A stretch of 64,000 nt of DNA from Dysgonomonas gadei ATCC BAA-286 (GCF_000213555.1 NZ_GL891983.1:167698-231697); one strand, 5' to 3'; shown: positions 25,470 to 33,940, counted from the first letter of the stretch. Made by a program: numbers and translations. Notes: generated by a model from the letters alone, not told the origin.

Positions 25470-26546
25470 TTATTCCGGCTTCGTCCTGTACTTGGCCAAT
25501 ATAGCAAGAACATCATCGTTTAATTCTCCAAAAATAGAAACGCCGCATGCTCCATTTTCCAGTGCATATTTTATCCCTTCTTCCAGTTCGCTGTTATTTT
25601 TGAAATCCGGTAAAAACAAGCCTGCATACAGAGGAAAACGCCCGTCGATACCGCGTATGCCCTGTTTCGTAGCATCCCCTATCCATGGCACTTCTTCTTT
25701 ATAAAACCCATGATAGATCATCGGATAAACCGCATCCAGAGGCCAATTCGTCCAGTCCTGACGGACAAGGCGCTTTGCAAGATCAGGAGTAGGAAAAACA
25801 GCTGCGGTAAGCGGCTTGTTATATGCTTTAGCGACGTCTCCTATCTTATTAACAATGCCTGTGACCGCGTCATACCTGAAAGTACGCCACGAAAGGCTTT
25901 CCTGCGGGTATTGAATGCTATCCAGGTCTTTGTGGTACTCTTCTTTAAACTTCGCCTTACATAAACTGCAATAACAGTAATCGTATTCCGGCAGTTCCTC
26001 CGTTTGCACAATTCCATAGACCTGCCATAAATTAACAGCCAGTACCACATCACTGAATCGGACATAATCCATATGGATGCCATCCACATAATCCTTAGCT
26101 AATGCATTTTTCACATCAGCCACCAGAAAATCAGCCACCTCGGGGCGAGAAGGACACATCCACCGGTAATAATCCACATATGGCGGATGGTCGGCACAGG
26201 ATTCTCCCTTTCTGTTTACAGCCGCCCATTCAGGATGTGATTTCAGGGCATCGCTCCTATTCATTATCCACATCCACCGGTGCGCTTCGAGGCCTTGTTT
26301 TTTTGCCGCACGGTAATGCTTCTCGCTATCGGCTTCAAAGAATATGCCTGCGATTCCGGCGTCATGGTATTTCTTATACTTCACCGCTAATTCTTCCTCT
26401 GTATCTTTCTCCTGAGGATTGATCCACACCCAGTGTTTATAGGTAGAATCACATTTTACCCTTTCCTTTTTCGATGAGTCGCAACTTAAGAAAAAAGACA
26501 AGAGGCACAGGAGCGCGAACAAATATGCTACAGGTTGGTTTCTCAT
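25470..26546 (-). CDS. Glycosidase-like TIM-barrel lipoprotein
   Basis: A 358-aa lipoprotein with the lipobox LSFFLSC (Cys22). The body resembles putative glycoside hydrolases of the GHL / DUF4015-like group: KHWVWINP at the start, AGIAGIFFEADSEKHY, EAHRWMWIMNR, DYVDGIHMDYVRFSD (about 134-148, with acidic residues at the expected strand end) and DAVYPMIYHGFY. A small CYCSLCKAKF motif (about 191-200) could bind a metal. The substrate is unknown; a polysaccharide or peptidoglycan target at the outer membrane is plausible. Confidence 0.7.
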   Translation of the reverse strand: MRNQPVAYLFALLCLLSFFLSCDSSKKERVKCDSTYKHWVWINPQEKDTEEELAVKYKKYHDAGIAGIFFEADSEKHYRAAKKQGLEAHRWMWIMNRSDALKSHPEWAAVNRKGESCADHPPYVDYYRWMCPSRPEVADFLVADVKNALAKDYVDGIHMDYVRFSDVVLAVNLWQVYGIVQTEELPEYDYCYCSLCKAKFKEEYHKDLDSIQYPQESLSWRTFRYDAVTGIVNKIGDVAKAYNKPLTAAVFPTPDLAKRLVRQDWTNWPLDAVYPMIYHGFYKEEVPWIGDATKQGIRGIDGRFPLYAGLFLPDFKNNSELEEGIKYALENGACGVSIFGELNDDVLAILAKYRTKPE

Positions 26547-26598
26547 TTATACTTCTGTTTTAGTTTATACATTAAAAAGGCTTATATCATAGAAAGCA

Positions 26599-27282
26599 TT
26601 ATTTAAGCAACTTACGTAATTCCTCAACTCCCTCCGATGCTCCTTTCTTTATAAAATGAATATCTTGCTGATATACCTTTACTTCATTCGGGTCTATCAG
26701 ATAAACGGGAGTGTCGCGGCGAATATAATTCAACAATCCGGCAGCAGGATACACATTCAGAGAAGTACCTATTACCACGAGGACATCGGCAGTTTGGACT
26801 ACTTCTATGGCTTTTTCTATCATTGGTACAGCCTCTCCGAACCAGACAATATGTGGCCGGAGCTGTGAACCTTTCTCACATTTATCGCCCACTTTAATCT
26901 CTGCGTTTTCGGGAGTAAGGGTATAGATAATAGAAGGATCGGCCGTAGAGCGTACCTTATCCAGTTCGCCATGCAGATGTATCACATTGGTACTGCCCGC
27001 CCGTTCATGAAGACTATCCACATTTTGAGTGATTATCGACACTTTATACTCTTTTTCCATTTCGGCCAGACCTATATGCCCCTTATTGGGCTTAGCTTCA
27101 AAAGCCGCTTTCCGCCTTGCATTATAGAAATCAAGAACAAGTTGCGGGTTACGCCTGAATCCTTCCGGAGTAGCTACATCTTCTATCGAATGCTGCTCCC
27201 ACAATCCTCCGGAATCCCTGAATGTGGAAATACCACTCTCTGCACTCATTCCGGCACCTGATAAAACAACAATATGCTTCAT
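26599..27282 (-). CDS. cobB: Sir2-family NAD-dependent deacylase
   Basis: It removes acyl groups from lysine using NAD+. It shows VVLSGAGMSAESGISTFRD, TQNVDSLHERAG, catalytic His in VIHLHGELDKVR, and IGTSLNVYPAAGLL. The Tyr-x-x-Arg pair in FYNARRKAAF is the class III feature that favours succinyl- and malonyl-lysine. The zinc-binding Cys are largely missing: only DKCEKG remains where CobB-type enzymes have two Cys pairs. I used the ATG at 27282 (227 aa), since the promoter element at 27312-27319 lies within the longer ORF. Confidence 0.9.
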   Translation of the reverse strand: MKHIVVLSGAGMSAESGISTFRDSGGLWEQHSIEDVATPEGFRRNPQLVLDFYNARRKAAFEAKPNKGHIGLAEMEKEYKVSIITQNVDSLHERAGSTNVIHLHGELDKVRSTADPSIIYTLTPENAEIKVGDKCEKGSQLRPHIVWFGEAVPMIEKAIEVVQTADVLVVIGTSLNVYPAAGLLNYIRRDTPVYLIDPNEVKVYQQDIHFIKKGASEGVEELRKLLK

Positions 27283-27311
27283 AAATATTAAAAAAATGTA
27301 AGTATAACATA

Positions 27312-27319
27312 CAAATATA
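27312..27319 (-). promoter_or_regulatory. -7 element for the sirtuin gene
   Basis: TATATTTG on the minus strand matches TAnnTTTG and lies 30 bases before the ATG at 27282. It overlaps the upstream ORF extension and so helps decide the start. Confidence 0.6.
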
Positions 27320-27362
27320 GTTTTTTCGCCTATAAACTTTATCAATGTATCGTGAAAAGAAT

Positions 27363-27370
27363 TACTTTTG
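27363..27370 (+). promoter_or_regulatory. -7 element for the FKBP pair
   Basis: TACTTTTG fits TAnnTTTG. It lies 86 bases before the first FKBP gene, back to back with the sirtuin promoter. Confidence 0.5.
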
Positions 27371-27455
27371 TTGGCAAATAAAAATAAACAATTAATATTT
27401 GTTATCAGATATCTATTATTCTGATTTACAATATTAATTAAAAATAAAAATACAT

Positions 27456-28040
27456 ATGGATAAAATCAGTTACGCTCTGGGATTAAGCATTGGTAATAAC
27501 TTCTTAAGTTCCGGTATCAAAAAAGTAGATTTTGAAGCTTTCTTGAAAGGAATGCAGGATGTAATAAACGAAGCTCCGCTTGCCATGTCATATGATGAAG
27601 CAAAGGAAGTAATGAACGATTATTTCACCAAACTGCAGGGAGAAAGACTTGAAGTAAACCTAAAAGCCGGAGAAGAGTTTTTAGCAATCAACAAAAACAG
27701 ACCGGGTGTTGTAACTCTGCCAAGTGGTCTTCAATACGAAATACTGAACGAAGGAAACGGCCCTAAACCAAAAGCAACAGACCAGGTAAAGTGCCACTAT
27801 CACGGGACACTTATCGATGGTACTGTATTCGATAGTTCGGTAGAACGCGGACAACCTGCTACATTCGGTGTGAATCAGGTGATTCCGGGTTGGGTAGAAG
27901 CCCTTCAATTAATGCCCGTAGGTTCAAAATGGAAACTATTCATTCCATCTAACCTTGCTTATGGAAAAGCAGGAGCAGGACAATCTATCGAACCTAACTC
28001 TACCCTGATATTTGAAGTAGAAATTTTAGATATTGTTTAA
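27456..28040 (+). CDS. FKBP-type peptidyl-prolyl isomerase, no signal peptide
   Basis: It catalyses cis-trans isomerisation of peptidyl-proline bonds. Residues 1-75 are the FkpA/Mip-type N-terminal dimerisation region (DKISYALGLSIGNNF, FEAFLKGMQDVI). Residues about 90-194 are the FKBP domain, with the pocket residues in VKCHYHGTLIDGTVFDSS, VIPGWVEALQLMPVGSKW and IPSNLAYG. There is no signal peptide, so it should be cytoplasmic, unlike the lipoprotein paralogue 22 bases downstream. The two probably arose by duplication and are co-transcribed. Confidence 0.93.
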   Translation: MDKISYALGLSIGNNFLSSGIKKVDFEAFLKGMQDVINEAPLAMSYDEAKEVMNDYFTKLQGERLEVNLKAGEEFLAINKNRPGVVTLPSGLQYEILNEGNGPKPKATDQVKCHYHGTLIDGTVFDSSVERGQPATFGVNQVIPGWVEALQLMPVGSKWKLFIPSNLAYGKAGAGQSIEPNSTLIFEVEILDIV

Positions 28041-28061
28041 TAATAATTATTTAGTTAAAAC

Positions 28062-29078
28062 ATGAAAAAAATTCAAGTTGTTGCCCTTGGTGCTTTCGTA
28101 GCCGTAGGAGCGTTGTTTACATCTTGTGGAGGAAGCGTTTCGTCAGATGCTTCATTGAAAACCGAAAACGATACTATTTCTTATGCTTTTGGAGCAAGCC
28201 TTTATGACCAAGGTCTTTCTATGCACTTACAACAGTTAGGTGTGGTTAGCGATACTACTGGTCTGAGTGCTTTTTACAAAAGACAAATTGAAGCAGAGCA
28301 AGATTCTTTCAAAAAAGATTCATTACAAAAAGTAATGAAACACAAGCTTGACTCTACTCTAAAAGTAAACGAAAGAAATATAGCAGAATTCCTGAAAGGG
28401 CTGAAAGAAAGCATCGATGCTCCTGATTCTAAATCTGCATATTATGCCGGTATTTCTGTAGGAGGACAAATCTCGAAACAAATGTTCCCTAATTTGATCA
28501 ATCAAATGTACGGACCGGACTCGAAAGAAAAAATCAATTCCAGCGCTTTCATAGCTGCGATGGCTACTGCAATGAAAAAAGGTAAATTTGCCGTAAACGA
28601 TCCGGCGTCTCTTTTCCAGGTAAAAATGCAGGAAGTACAGGCCAAAGCTCAGGCTAGACAAGAAGAAGAGTTGAAGAAACAATATACTCCTCAGATAGAA
28701 GCAGGCCAAAAGTTCCTTGACGAAAACAAAGCTAAAGAAGGTGTTGTGACTCTTCCTGACGGACTTCAATACAAAATAGTAAAAGAAGGTACAGGCGCAA
28801 AACCAACAGCTACTGATGTAGTAAAAGTACACTATCACGGTACCCTTCTCGATGGCACTGTATTCGACAGTTCTGTAGACAGAAAAGAACCGGCTACATT
28901 TAATGTAAGCGCTGTTATCAAAGGATGGACCGAAGTACTTCAATTGATGCCTGTAGGATCTAAATGGACTGTTTATATCCCTTATGACCTGGCTTATGGC
29001 GCACAGGACAGAGGTACTATCAAACCTTTCTCTACTTTGATCTTCGATATCGAATTATTGGATATTGAAAAGAAATAA
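28062..29078 (+). CDS. FKBP-type peptidyl-prolyl isomerase lipoprotein
   Basis: A 338-aa lipoprotein (MKKIQVVALG with lipobox ALFTSC, Cys22). The long N-terminal helical region (about 30-215) includes DTISYAFGASLYDQG, matching the paralogue's start, and a charged helix VKMQEVQAKAQARQEEELKK. The FKBP domain (about 230-338) has VVKVHYHGTLLDGTVFDSS, VIKGWTEVLQLMPVGSKW and YIPYDLAYG, nearly identical in blocks to the upstream gene. It should act as a folding helper for exported proteins on the periplasmic side of a membrane. Confidence 0.93.
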   Translation: MKKIQVVALGAFVAVGALFTSCGGSVSSDASLKTENDTISYAFGASLYDQGLSMHLQQLGVVSDTTGLSAFYKRQIEAEQDSFKKDSLQKVMKHKLDSTLKVNERNIAEFLKGLKESIDAPDSKSAYYAGISVGGQISKQMFPNLINQMYGPDSKEKINSSAFIAAMATAMKKGKFAVNDPASLFQVKMQEVQAKAQARQEEELKKQYTPQIEAGQKFLDENKAKEGVVTLPDGLQYKIVKEGTGAKPTATDVVKVHYHGTLLDGTVFDSSVDRKEPATFNVSAVIKGWTEVLQLMPVGSKWTVYIPYDLAYGAQDRGTIKPFSTLIFDIELLDIEKK

Positions 29079-29140
29079 GTCAAAAAGTAAGATTTAGATA
29101 CTATTTTGGTACATCCAATGTAAATTTTCGAGCAAAAAGC

Positions 29141-29170
29141 CTTGTTTTTATAAAAAATATCCTATATTTG
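29141..29170 (+). promoter_or_regulatory. Promoter of the Lrp-family gene
   Basis: CTTG at 29141-29144 and TATATTTG at 29163-29170 with an 18-base spacer resemble TTTG / TAnnTTTG. The ATG follows 29 bases later. Confidence 0.6.
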
Positions 29171-29199
29171 GATTAAAATAACGATAAAACGCTCATATT

Positions 29200-29664
29200 A
29201 TGCAGAAAATTGACAAACTTGATAAGAAGATACTGGAGATTATATCTCAGAATGCGAGGATTCCATTCAAAGATGTTGCTCTTGAGTGTGGTGTCTCCCG
29301 TGCTGCCATTCATCAGCGTGTACAACGCATGATCGAGATGGATGTGATAGTAGGTTCCGGTTATTTTGTAAATCCAAAAGTATTGGGATATAATACATGT
29401 ACATATATCGGGGTAAAACTGGAAAGAGGCTCCATGTACAAGACTGTGATCCCTGAACTGGACAAGATTCCTGAAATCGTCGAATCCCATTTCACGACAG
29501 GACCATACACTATCCTTATCAAATTGTATGCCCGCGATAACGAGCATCTGATGGATTTGTTGAATAATAAGATACAGGACATACCTGGTGTTGTAGCTAC
29601 CGAGACTATGATTTCTCTTAGTCAGGGAGTTAAGCGTCAGATACCAATATCTAAATCGGAATAA
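29200..29664 (+). CDS. Lrp/AsnC family transcriptional regulator
   Basis: A 154-aa one-domain-plus-sensor regulator. The N-terminal helix-turn-helix spans about residues 5-55 (LDKKILEIISQNARIPFKDVALECGVSRAAIHQRVQRM), followed by the RAM ligand-binding domain (about 65-150) with the usual GPYTILIKLYARDNEHLMDLL. Family members bind amino acids and act as octamers or dimers of dimers. It stands alone between its own promoter and a terminator, and its targets cannot be read from context. Confidence 0.92.
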   Translation: MQKIDKLDKKILEIISQNARIPFKDVALECGVSRAAIHQRVQRMIEMDVIVGSGYFVNPKVLGYNTCTYIGVKLERGSMYKTVIPELDKIPEIVESHFTTGPYTILIKLYARDNEHLMDLLNNKIQDIPGVVATETMISLSQGVKRQIPISKSE

Positions 29665-29685
29665 GATATAACTCATTCTTAATAT

Positions 29686-29716
29686 AAAAGGATAGTCATT
29701 TTTGGCTATCCTTTTT
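29686..29716 (+). terminator. Terminator after the Lrp gene
   Basis: An AAAAGGATAG / CTATCCTTTTT stem with a 10-base loop, ending in a T tract. Confidence 0.85.
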
Positions 29717-29787
29717 CTTTACGGATATCTTTACTTATAATAACATAAATATGTAATGTAAAAGGAGCAAAACCCGTAATTTTTTAA

Positions 29788-29795
29788 TATTTTTG
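29788..29795 (+). promoter_or_regulatory. -7 element for the PASTA-rluD pair
   Basis: TATTTTTG fits TAnnTTTG. Palindrome copy 3 (29816-29828) lies about 20 bases downstream, so it would be within the 5' leader of the transcript. Confidence 0.45.
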
Positions 29796-29815
29796 CATCA
29801 CGTTCAATATGGAAT

Positions 29816-29828
29816 AGGTCTATGACCT
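29816..29828. repeat. Palindrome copy 3 (AGGTCTATGACCT)
   Basis: A 13-bp AGGTC-nnn-GACCT dyad, 16 bases before the PASTA gene and just after its promoter element. Confidence 0.55.
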
Positions 29829-29844
29829 TACTTAATTTGTTTAC

Positions 29845-30459
29845 ATGGAGAAAAAAAGCTTTGTTTCGAAACTTCTGACCAACATTTACGTTAAGAATAT
29901 ATTGTTGATGATTGCCGCCGGATTCGTTCTGGTAATTATCGTATTATTCTTTTTGAGCATATATACCAAACACGACGAATCCGTTGTTGTGCCTGCAGTA
30001 AAAGGCTTACAAGTAGAAGATGCGGAAGGAATACTCAAAGCTGCAAACCTTCAATATGAAGTTGTGGATTCTATTTTTACAACAGGAGGTGTTCCCGGAG
30101 CCATTACAGAACAAACACCCAAAGAGCAATCGAAAGTAAAAGAAGGACGTACTATCTTCCTTACCATTCAGGCCAAAGGAATTCAGATGGTGGCTATACC
30201 CGAACTAAAAGATTATTCGCGTCGTCAGGCTGAAGCCCAACTAAATTCGCTCGGATTTGACAAGATTATCATAGATGAAGTCCCGTCGGCATATGCCGGC
30301 ATCGTCATCTCAGTTTCATATAAAGGACAAACACTGTCTCCAAATCAAAAGATACCGAAAGGCTCTACACTGAGAATGACTGTGGGCGCCGGAGGAGAAG
30401 TTCTCGAAGACAGCATTCCCGATGCGGATACTAATATAGATGAATCTTTCTTTCAATAA
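29845..30459 (+). CDS. Single-pass membrane protein with two PASTA domains
   Basis: 204 aa: a short cytoplasmic start, one membrane helix (about 18-41, ILLMIAAGFVLVIIVLFFL), then two PASTA repeats outside (about 48-112 with VVVPAVKGLQVEDAEGIL, and about 115-182 with VAIPELKDYSRRQAEAQL) and an acidic tail. PASTA domains bind peptidoglycan fragments or penicillin-binding proteins. There is no kinase domain. The gene overlaps the next one by one base (TAATG). ddl, a peptidoglycan precursor gene, is two genes downstream, consistent with a cell-wall role. Confidence 0.87.
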   Translation: MEKKSFVSKLLTNIYVKNILLMIAAGFVLVIIVLFFLSIYTKHDESVVVPAVKGLQVEDAEGILKAANLQYEVVDSIFTTGGVPGAITEQTPKEQSKVKEGRTIFLTIQAKGIQMVAIPELKDYSRRQAEAQLNSLGFDKIIIDEVPSAYAGIVISVSYKGQTLSPNQKIPKGSTLRMTVGAGGEVLEDSIPDADTNIDESFFQ

Positions 30460-31529
30460 TGATGAACGATTCTTTTGACAACATAGAAGACCTTCCGGAA
30501 GATGAATTAACCGAAGGACAGGAAGATTCGGGCCTATACGAACATTACCGGTTTGTAGCCGACAAGGGACAGGGTATGATACGCATCGACAAATATCTGG
30601 CAATGCATATCGTGGGTGTATCACGCAACAGAATACAGCAAGCTGCAGAAGCAAATTGTATTCTGGTAAACGATAATCCTGTAAAATCAAACTATAAGAT
30701 AAAACCGCTCGACGTTATATCCGTAGTGATGAACCGTCCGCCACGCGAACTGGAAATTATCCCGGAAGATATACCACTGGATGTAGTTTATGAAGATGAT
30801 GACCTGATGGTTATAAATAAACCGCCGGGACTGGTCGTACACCCGGGATTCGGGAATTATCAGGGAACCCTTGTAAATGCTGTAGCTTACCTACTGAAAG
30901 ACACTCCCGAATATGACGCCAAGGACCCGCGTCTGGGGATTGTCCACCGCATCGACAAAGACACCTCAGGACTGATTGTAGTGGCAAAAAATGCTTATGC
31001 GAAAGCACATCTATCCGCTCAGTTTTTCAACAAAACCACAAAGCGCCAATATGTAGCGCTCGTTTGGGGTGCGATCGAAGAGGATGAAGGACGTATAGAA
31101 GGCAATATTGGCCGCGATCTGAAAGACCGTATGTTAATGACCGTTTTCAAAGACGGGGAACACGGTAAATCCGCTGTTACACACTAGAAGGTACTTGAAC
31201 GCCTTGGTTATGTAACATTGGTACAATGCTGTCTAGAAACAGGACGCACTCATCAGATACGTGTGCATATGAAATACATAGGCCATACTTTGTTCAACGA
31301 CGAACGGTACGGAGGCAACGAGGTACTGAAAGGAACTCATTTTGCAAAATACAAGCAGTTCGTTCAGAATTGCTTCAATATATGTCCGCGCCAAGCGCTA
31401 CATGCGCAAACACTGGGTTTCATACAACCACGTACAGGAAAAGAACTTATGTTCGAAGCACCTATACCGGATGATATGAGCCAACTGCTCGAAAAATGGC
31501 GGGGATACATAGCCAACAGGGAAATATAA
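30459..31529 (+). pseudogene. rluD: RluD-type 23S rRNA pseudouridine synthase interrupted by an in-frame amber codon
   Basis: The frame encodes an S4 RNA-binding domain (IRIDKYLAMHIVGVSRNRIQ, about 43-100) and the catalytic domain with GIVHRIDKDTSGLIVVAKN. Codon 243, TAG at 31185-31187, stops it within AVTH*KVLERLGYVTL, where RluD proteins normally read HYKVLER. The same frame then continues without shift through LETGRTHQIRVHM to a natural TAA at 31527-31529, giving a normal total of about 355 codons. A single-base change from a Tyr codon explains it. TAG is a real stop elsewhere here (pepD, 21602, 40553). The allele is either inactive or a sequence error. Confidence 0.85.
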
Positions 31530-31595
31530 GAAGGAACTGAAAAGGATTTATAAACATAACTATCAGTTATTGTTTTACATATAAAAGTAATAAAT

Positions 31596-31608
31596 AGGTC
31601 TGTGACCT
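31596..31608. repeat. Palindrome copy 4 (AGGTCTGTGACCT)
   Basis: A 13-bp dyad 23 bases before ddl. It shares a longer left flank with copy 2. Copy 5 lies just after the ddl stop, so the gene is bracketed. Confidence 0.55.
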
Positions 31609-31631
31609 TAATCATCAAGTTTAATTGACCA

Positions 31632-32615
31632 ATGAAACGAAACATCGCCATAGTATGGGGAGGATATTCTTCCGAAATAGTAGTATCGGAAAAAAGTATG
31701 TCCGGCGTTTATTCCTTTTTGGATAAAGAAAAATACAATATTCACAAAGTTAGAATCGTTAGAGAAAGCTGGACTGTCGATGCAGATGGTGTGACATATC
31801 CTGTCGATAAAAATGATTTCAGCTTTACATATCCGGAAAAGGGCATGAATATAAAATTTGACTTCGCTTTCATTATTATACATGGTACACCGGGCGAAGA
31901 TGGCCGCTTGCAAGGCTACTTCGATATGCTCAATATCCCCTATTCTACGTGCGGCATGATGGCTTCTTCTCTGACCATGAACAAATTTGTCTGCAATAAT
32001 TTTCTTAAAAACTTTGGGATAAGAGTAGCAGATTCGTTATATTTGAATAAAGATACGAGATGCAGCATAGATGACATCGCTGCAAAACTGGGATTTCCTA
32101 TGTTTGTAAAGCCAAACACAGGAGGTTCGAGTTTTGCTACAACGAAAGTGAAATCGATAGAACAACTGCAAAAAGCTATAGACATTGCATTCGGCGAAAC
32201 ACCCGAAGTAATTATCGAGAGCTTTATCAGTGGACAGGAAGTCACCTGCGGCTGTTATAAAATAAAGGGTAAAGAAGTGGTCTTTCCTATTACTGAGGTA
32301 GTCACTCCTAATGAGTTTTTTAACTATGAAGCTAAATATGAGGGTCAGGTAGAGGAAATTACTCCTGCCCGTATACCGGACGAAATGACAAACGAGATAC
32401 AGCGATTAACTCGCAGAATATATGATATGGTAGGAGCCAAAGGTATTATCAGGGTAGATTTTATCATCTCCGACAATATGCCGTACTTACTGGAAGTAAA
32501 TACCGTTCCCGGCATGACACAGACCAGTTTTATTCCTCAGCAGGTAGCTGCAGCAGGATTAAATATAACTGATGTGCTGACGGAAATTATAGAAAACGAA
32601 TTTAACGCGAATTGA
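31632..32615 (+). CDS. ddl: D-alanine--D-alanine ligase
   Basis: It makes the D-Ala-D-Ala dipeptide of peptidoglycan, using ATP. The 327-aa product is an ATP-grasp enzyme with N-terminal IVWGGYSSEIVVSEKS, the dinucleotide-site loop FVKPNTGGSSFATTKV (about 156-171), the omega loop NEFFNYEAKYEG, and metal and substrate residues in RVDFII and LLEVNTVPGMTQTSFIPQQ. The length fits. It lies about 100 bases after the broken rluD, is bracketed by two AGGTC/GACCT palindromes, and is followed by an acyltransferase gene. Confidence 0.94.
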   Translation: MKRNIAIVWGGYSSEIVVSEKSMSGVYSFLDKEKYNIHKVRIVRESWTVDADGVTYPVDKNDFSFTYPEKGMNIKFDFAFIIIHGTPGEDGRLQGYFDMLNIPYSTCGMMASSLTMNKFVCNNFLKNFGIRVADSLYLNKDTRCSIDDIAAKLGFPMFVKPNTGGSSFATTKVKSIEQLQKAIDIAFGETPEVIIESFISGQEVTCGCYKIKGKEVVFPITEVVTPNEFFNYEAKYEGQVEEITPARIPDEMTNEIQRLTRRIYDMVGAKGIIRVDFIISDNMPYLLEVNTVPGMTQTSFIPQQVAAAGLNITDVLTEIIENEFNAN

Positions 32616-32620
32616 ATTTT

Positions 32621-32633
32621 AGGTCACAGACCT
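32621..32633. repeat. Palindrome copy 5 (AGGTCACAGACCT)
   Basis: A 13-bp dyad starting 6 bases after the ddl stop, in the opposite reading sense to copy 4. It lacks a run of T after a long stem and so is a poor terminator. Confidence 0.5.
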
Positions 32634-32715
32634 TTTTATTGCTTTGTTAAGTATAAATACAATGAGCAGTTATAACTATAGAATATATCATTAATACTTA
32701 CGATTACCTACGGTT

Positions 32716-33864
32716 ATGAGTAATAAATTTGACGACATAGCACCTCTATACGACCATGAGGTGGAACAAGCCATTCAGGATATACTGGTAGATCCCGGGT
32801 TTCAGCATGCTGTAAAATATATAATACCTAATATAGACTGGGATGAATTTTCGGCCGAAATGCTGAGATATAAATCCAAAGAACAGTTTCAGGCAGAGAT
32901 GATATACCCGGTGGTAACGATGCTGGGTATGAAAGTAGCAACCAGTATCAAAGGCGACAAATGGGAAACCATCGACAAATCGGTACAACACCTCTTTTTA
33001 TCCAACCATAGGGATATTGTACTGGATGCCGGATTGTTGAATATACTCCGCCATAAGGAAGGATTCAAAACGACAGAAATCGCCATTGGCGACAATCTGC
33101 TTATCCATCCCTGGATAGATAAGTTGGTGAGACTCAATAAGAGCTTTATAGTAAGACGAGGCCTTTCTATAAAAGAGAGACTAATCGCATCTAAGCACCT
33201 GTCTGAATATATACATCATGTAATATCATCGAAAGGTGAATCGGTATGGATCGCGCAGCGTGAAGGCCGGGCTAAAAATTCAGATGACAGAACGCAGGAC
33301 AGCCTGCTGAAAATGTTGGCATTGTATCCGGAAGATAAACCGTTCATCGAAAGCCTGAAAGAACTGAATCTTATACCACTTTCCATCTCATATGAATATG
33401 ACCCGTGTGATTATCTGAAAGCCAAAGAATTTCAACAAAAACGCGATGATCCTGATTTTAAGAAATCTCAACGCGACGATCTTCTGAACATGGAAATCGG
33501 CATACTGGGACAGAAAGGAAATGTGATATTCCGCTTCGGAAATTGTATCAATCCCGAACTAGATAAGATTACAGAGCCGGACAAACGTTTACAGCCTGAA
33601 CTGGCTGCCAAAATCATAGATAAGGAAATACACTCCAACTATGAAATATTCCCATGTAATTATATGGCCTATGACATGTTTTACAAAGTAAGCAAGTTCA
33701 ATGACAAGTATACATCCGAGCAACTGGAAAGCTTTAAATCTTATCTGGATAAGCAAATACAGAAAATAGATCTCGATTATATCGACTATGACTTTGTGTG
33801 GGATAAGATGCTGGAAATGTACTCTAATACATTAAAAAATCATCTGGAAGCCATACAATCGTAA
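32716..33864 (+). CDS. Glycerol-3-phosphate / lysophosphatidate acyltransferase-like protein
   Basis: A 382-aa member of the PlsB/PlsC superfamily. The acyltransferase core is visible as LFLSNHRDIVLDAGLLN (about 93-109; a variant of the H-x4-D motif, here H-R-D-I-V-L-D), KSFIVRRGLS (motif II with the conserved Arg) and GESVWIAQREGRAKNSDD (motif III, E-G with R). It probably acylates a glycerol-phosphate lipid precursor at the inner membrane face. The long C-terminal half (about 200-382) lacks obvious membrane helices. The exact acceptor is uncertain. Confidence 0.8.
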   Translation: MSNKFDDIAPLYDHEVEQAIQDILVDPGFQHAVKYIIPNIDWDEFSAEMLRYKSKEQFQAEMIYPVVTMLGMKVATSIKGDKWETIDKSVQHLFLSNHRDIVLDAGLLNILRHKEGFKTTEIAIGDNLLIHPWIDKLVRLNKSFIVRRGLSIKERLIASKHLSEYIHHVISSKGESVWIAQREGRAKNSDDRTQDSLLKMLALYPEDKPFIESLKELNLIPLSISYEYDPCDYLKAKEFQQKRDDPDFKKSQRDDLLNMEIGILGQKGNVIFRFGNCINPELDKITEPDKRLQPELAAKIIDKEIHSNYEIFPCNYMAYDMFYKVSKFNDKYTSEQLESFKSYLDKQIQKIDLDYIDYDFVWDKMLEMYSNTLKNHLEAIQS

Positions 33865-33910
33865 AAACGAAATAGAGTCTTCTCGTTCTTTGAGTTTTCA
33901 AATATATTCC

Positions 33911-33918
33911 TATATTTG
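33911..33918 (+). promoter_or_regulatory. -7 element for the DUF4468 gene
   Basis: TATATTTG fits TAnnTTTG, with TTTG 18 bases upstream (33889-33892). It lies within the upstream extension of the ORF and supports the ATG at 33941. Confidence 0.6.
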
Positions 33919-33940
33919 CAGCACACGAATGACTCAAACT

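Noticed and set aside
28359..28943. A long minus-strand ORF (194 codons) within the FKBP lipoprotein gene
   Set aside because: It is antisense to a clear FKBP gene, has no family match and shows the composition expected of a shadow frame.
31185..31187. TAG read as an amino acid (recoding or pyrrolysine)
   Set aside because: TAG serves as a normal stop in this window (for example at the ends of pepD, the gene at 20589-21602 and the gene at 39384-40553), and no recoding machinery is visible.
31218..31529. A separate 103-codon gene after the amber codon
   Set aside because: It is the same frame as the upstream part and continues the RluD alignment; the supposed start is an internal TTG (Leu of YVTLVQ).
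32621..32633. Palindrome after ddl as an intrinsic terminator
   Set aside because: The stem is only 5 bp, and the same sequence occurs upstream of genes, where a terminator makes no sense.
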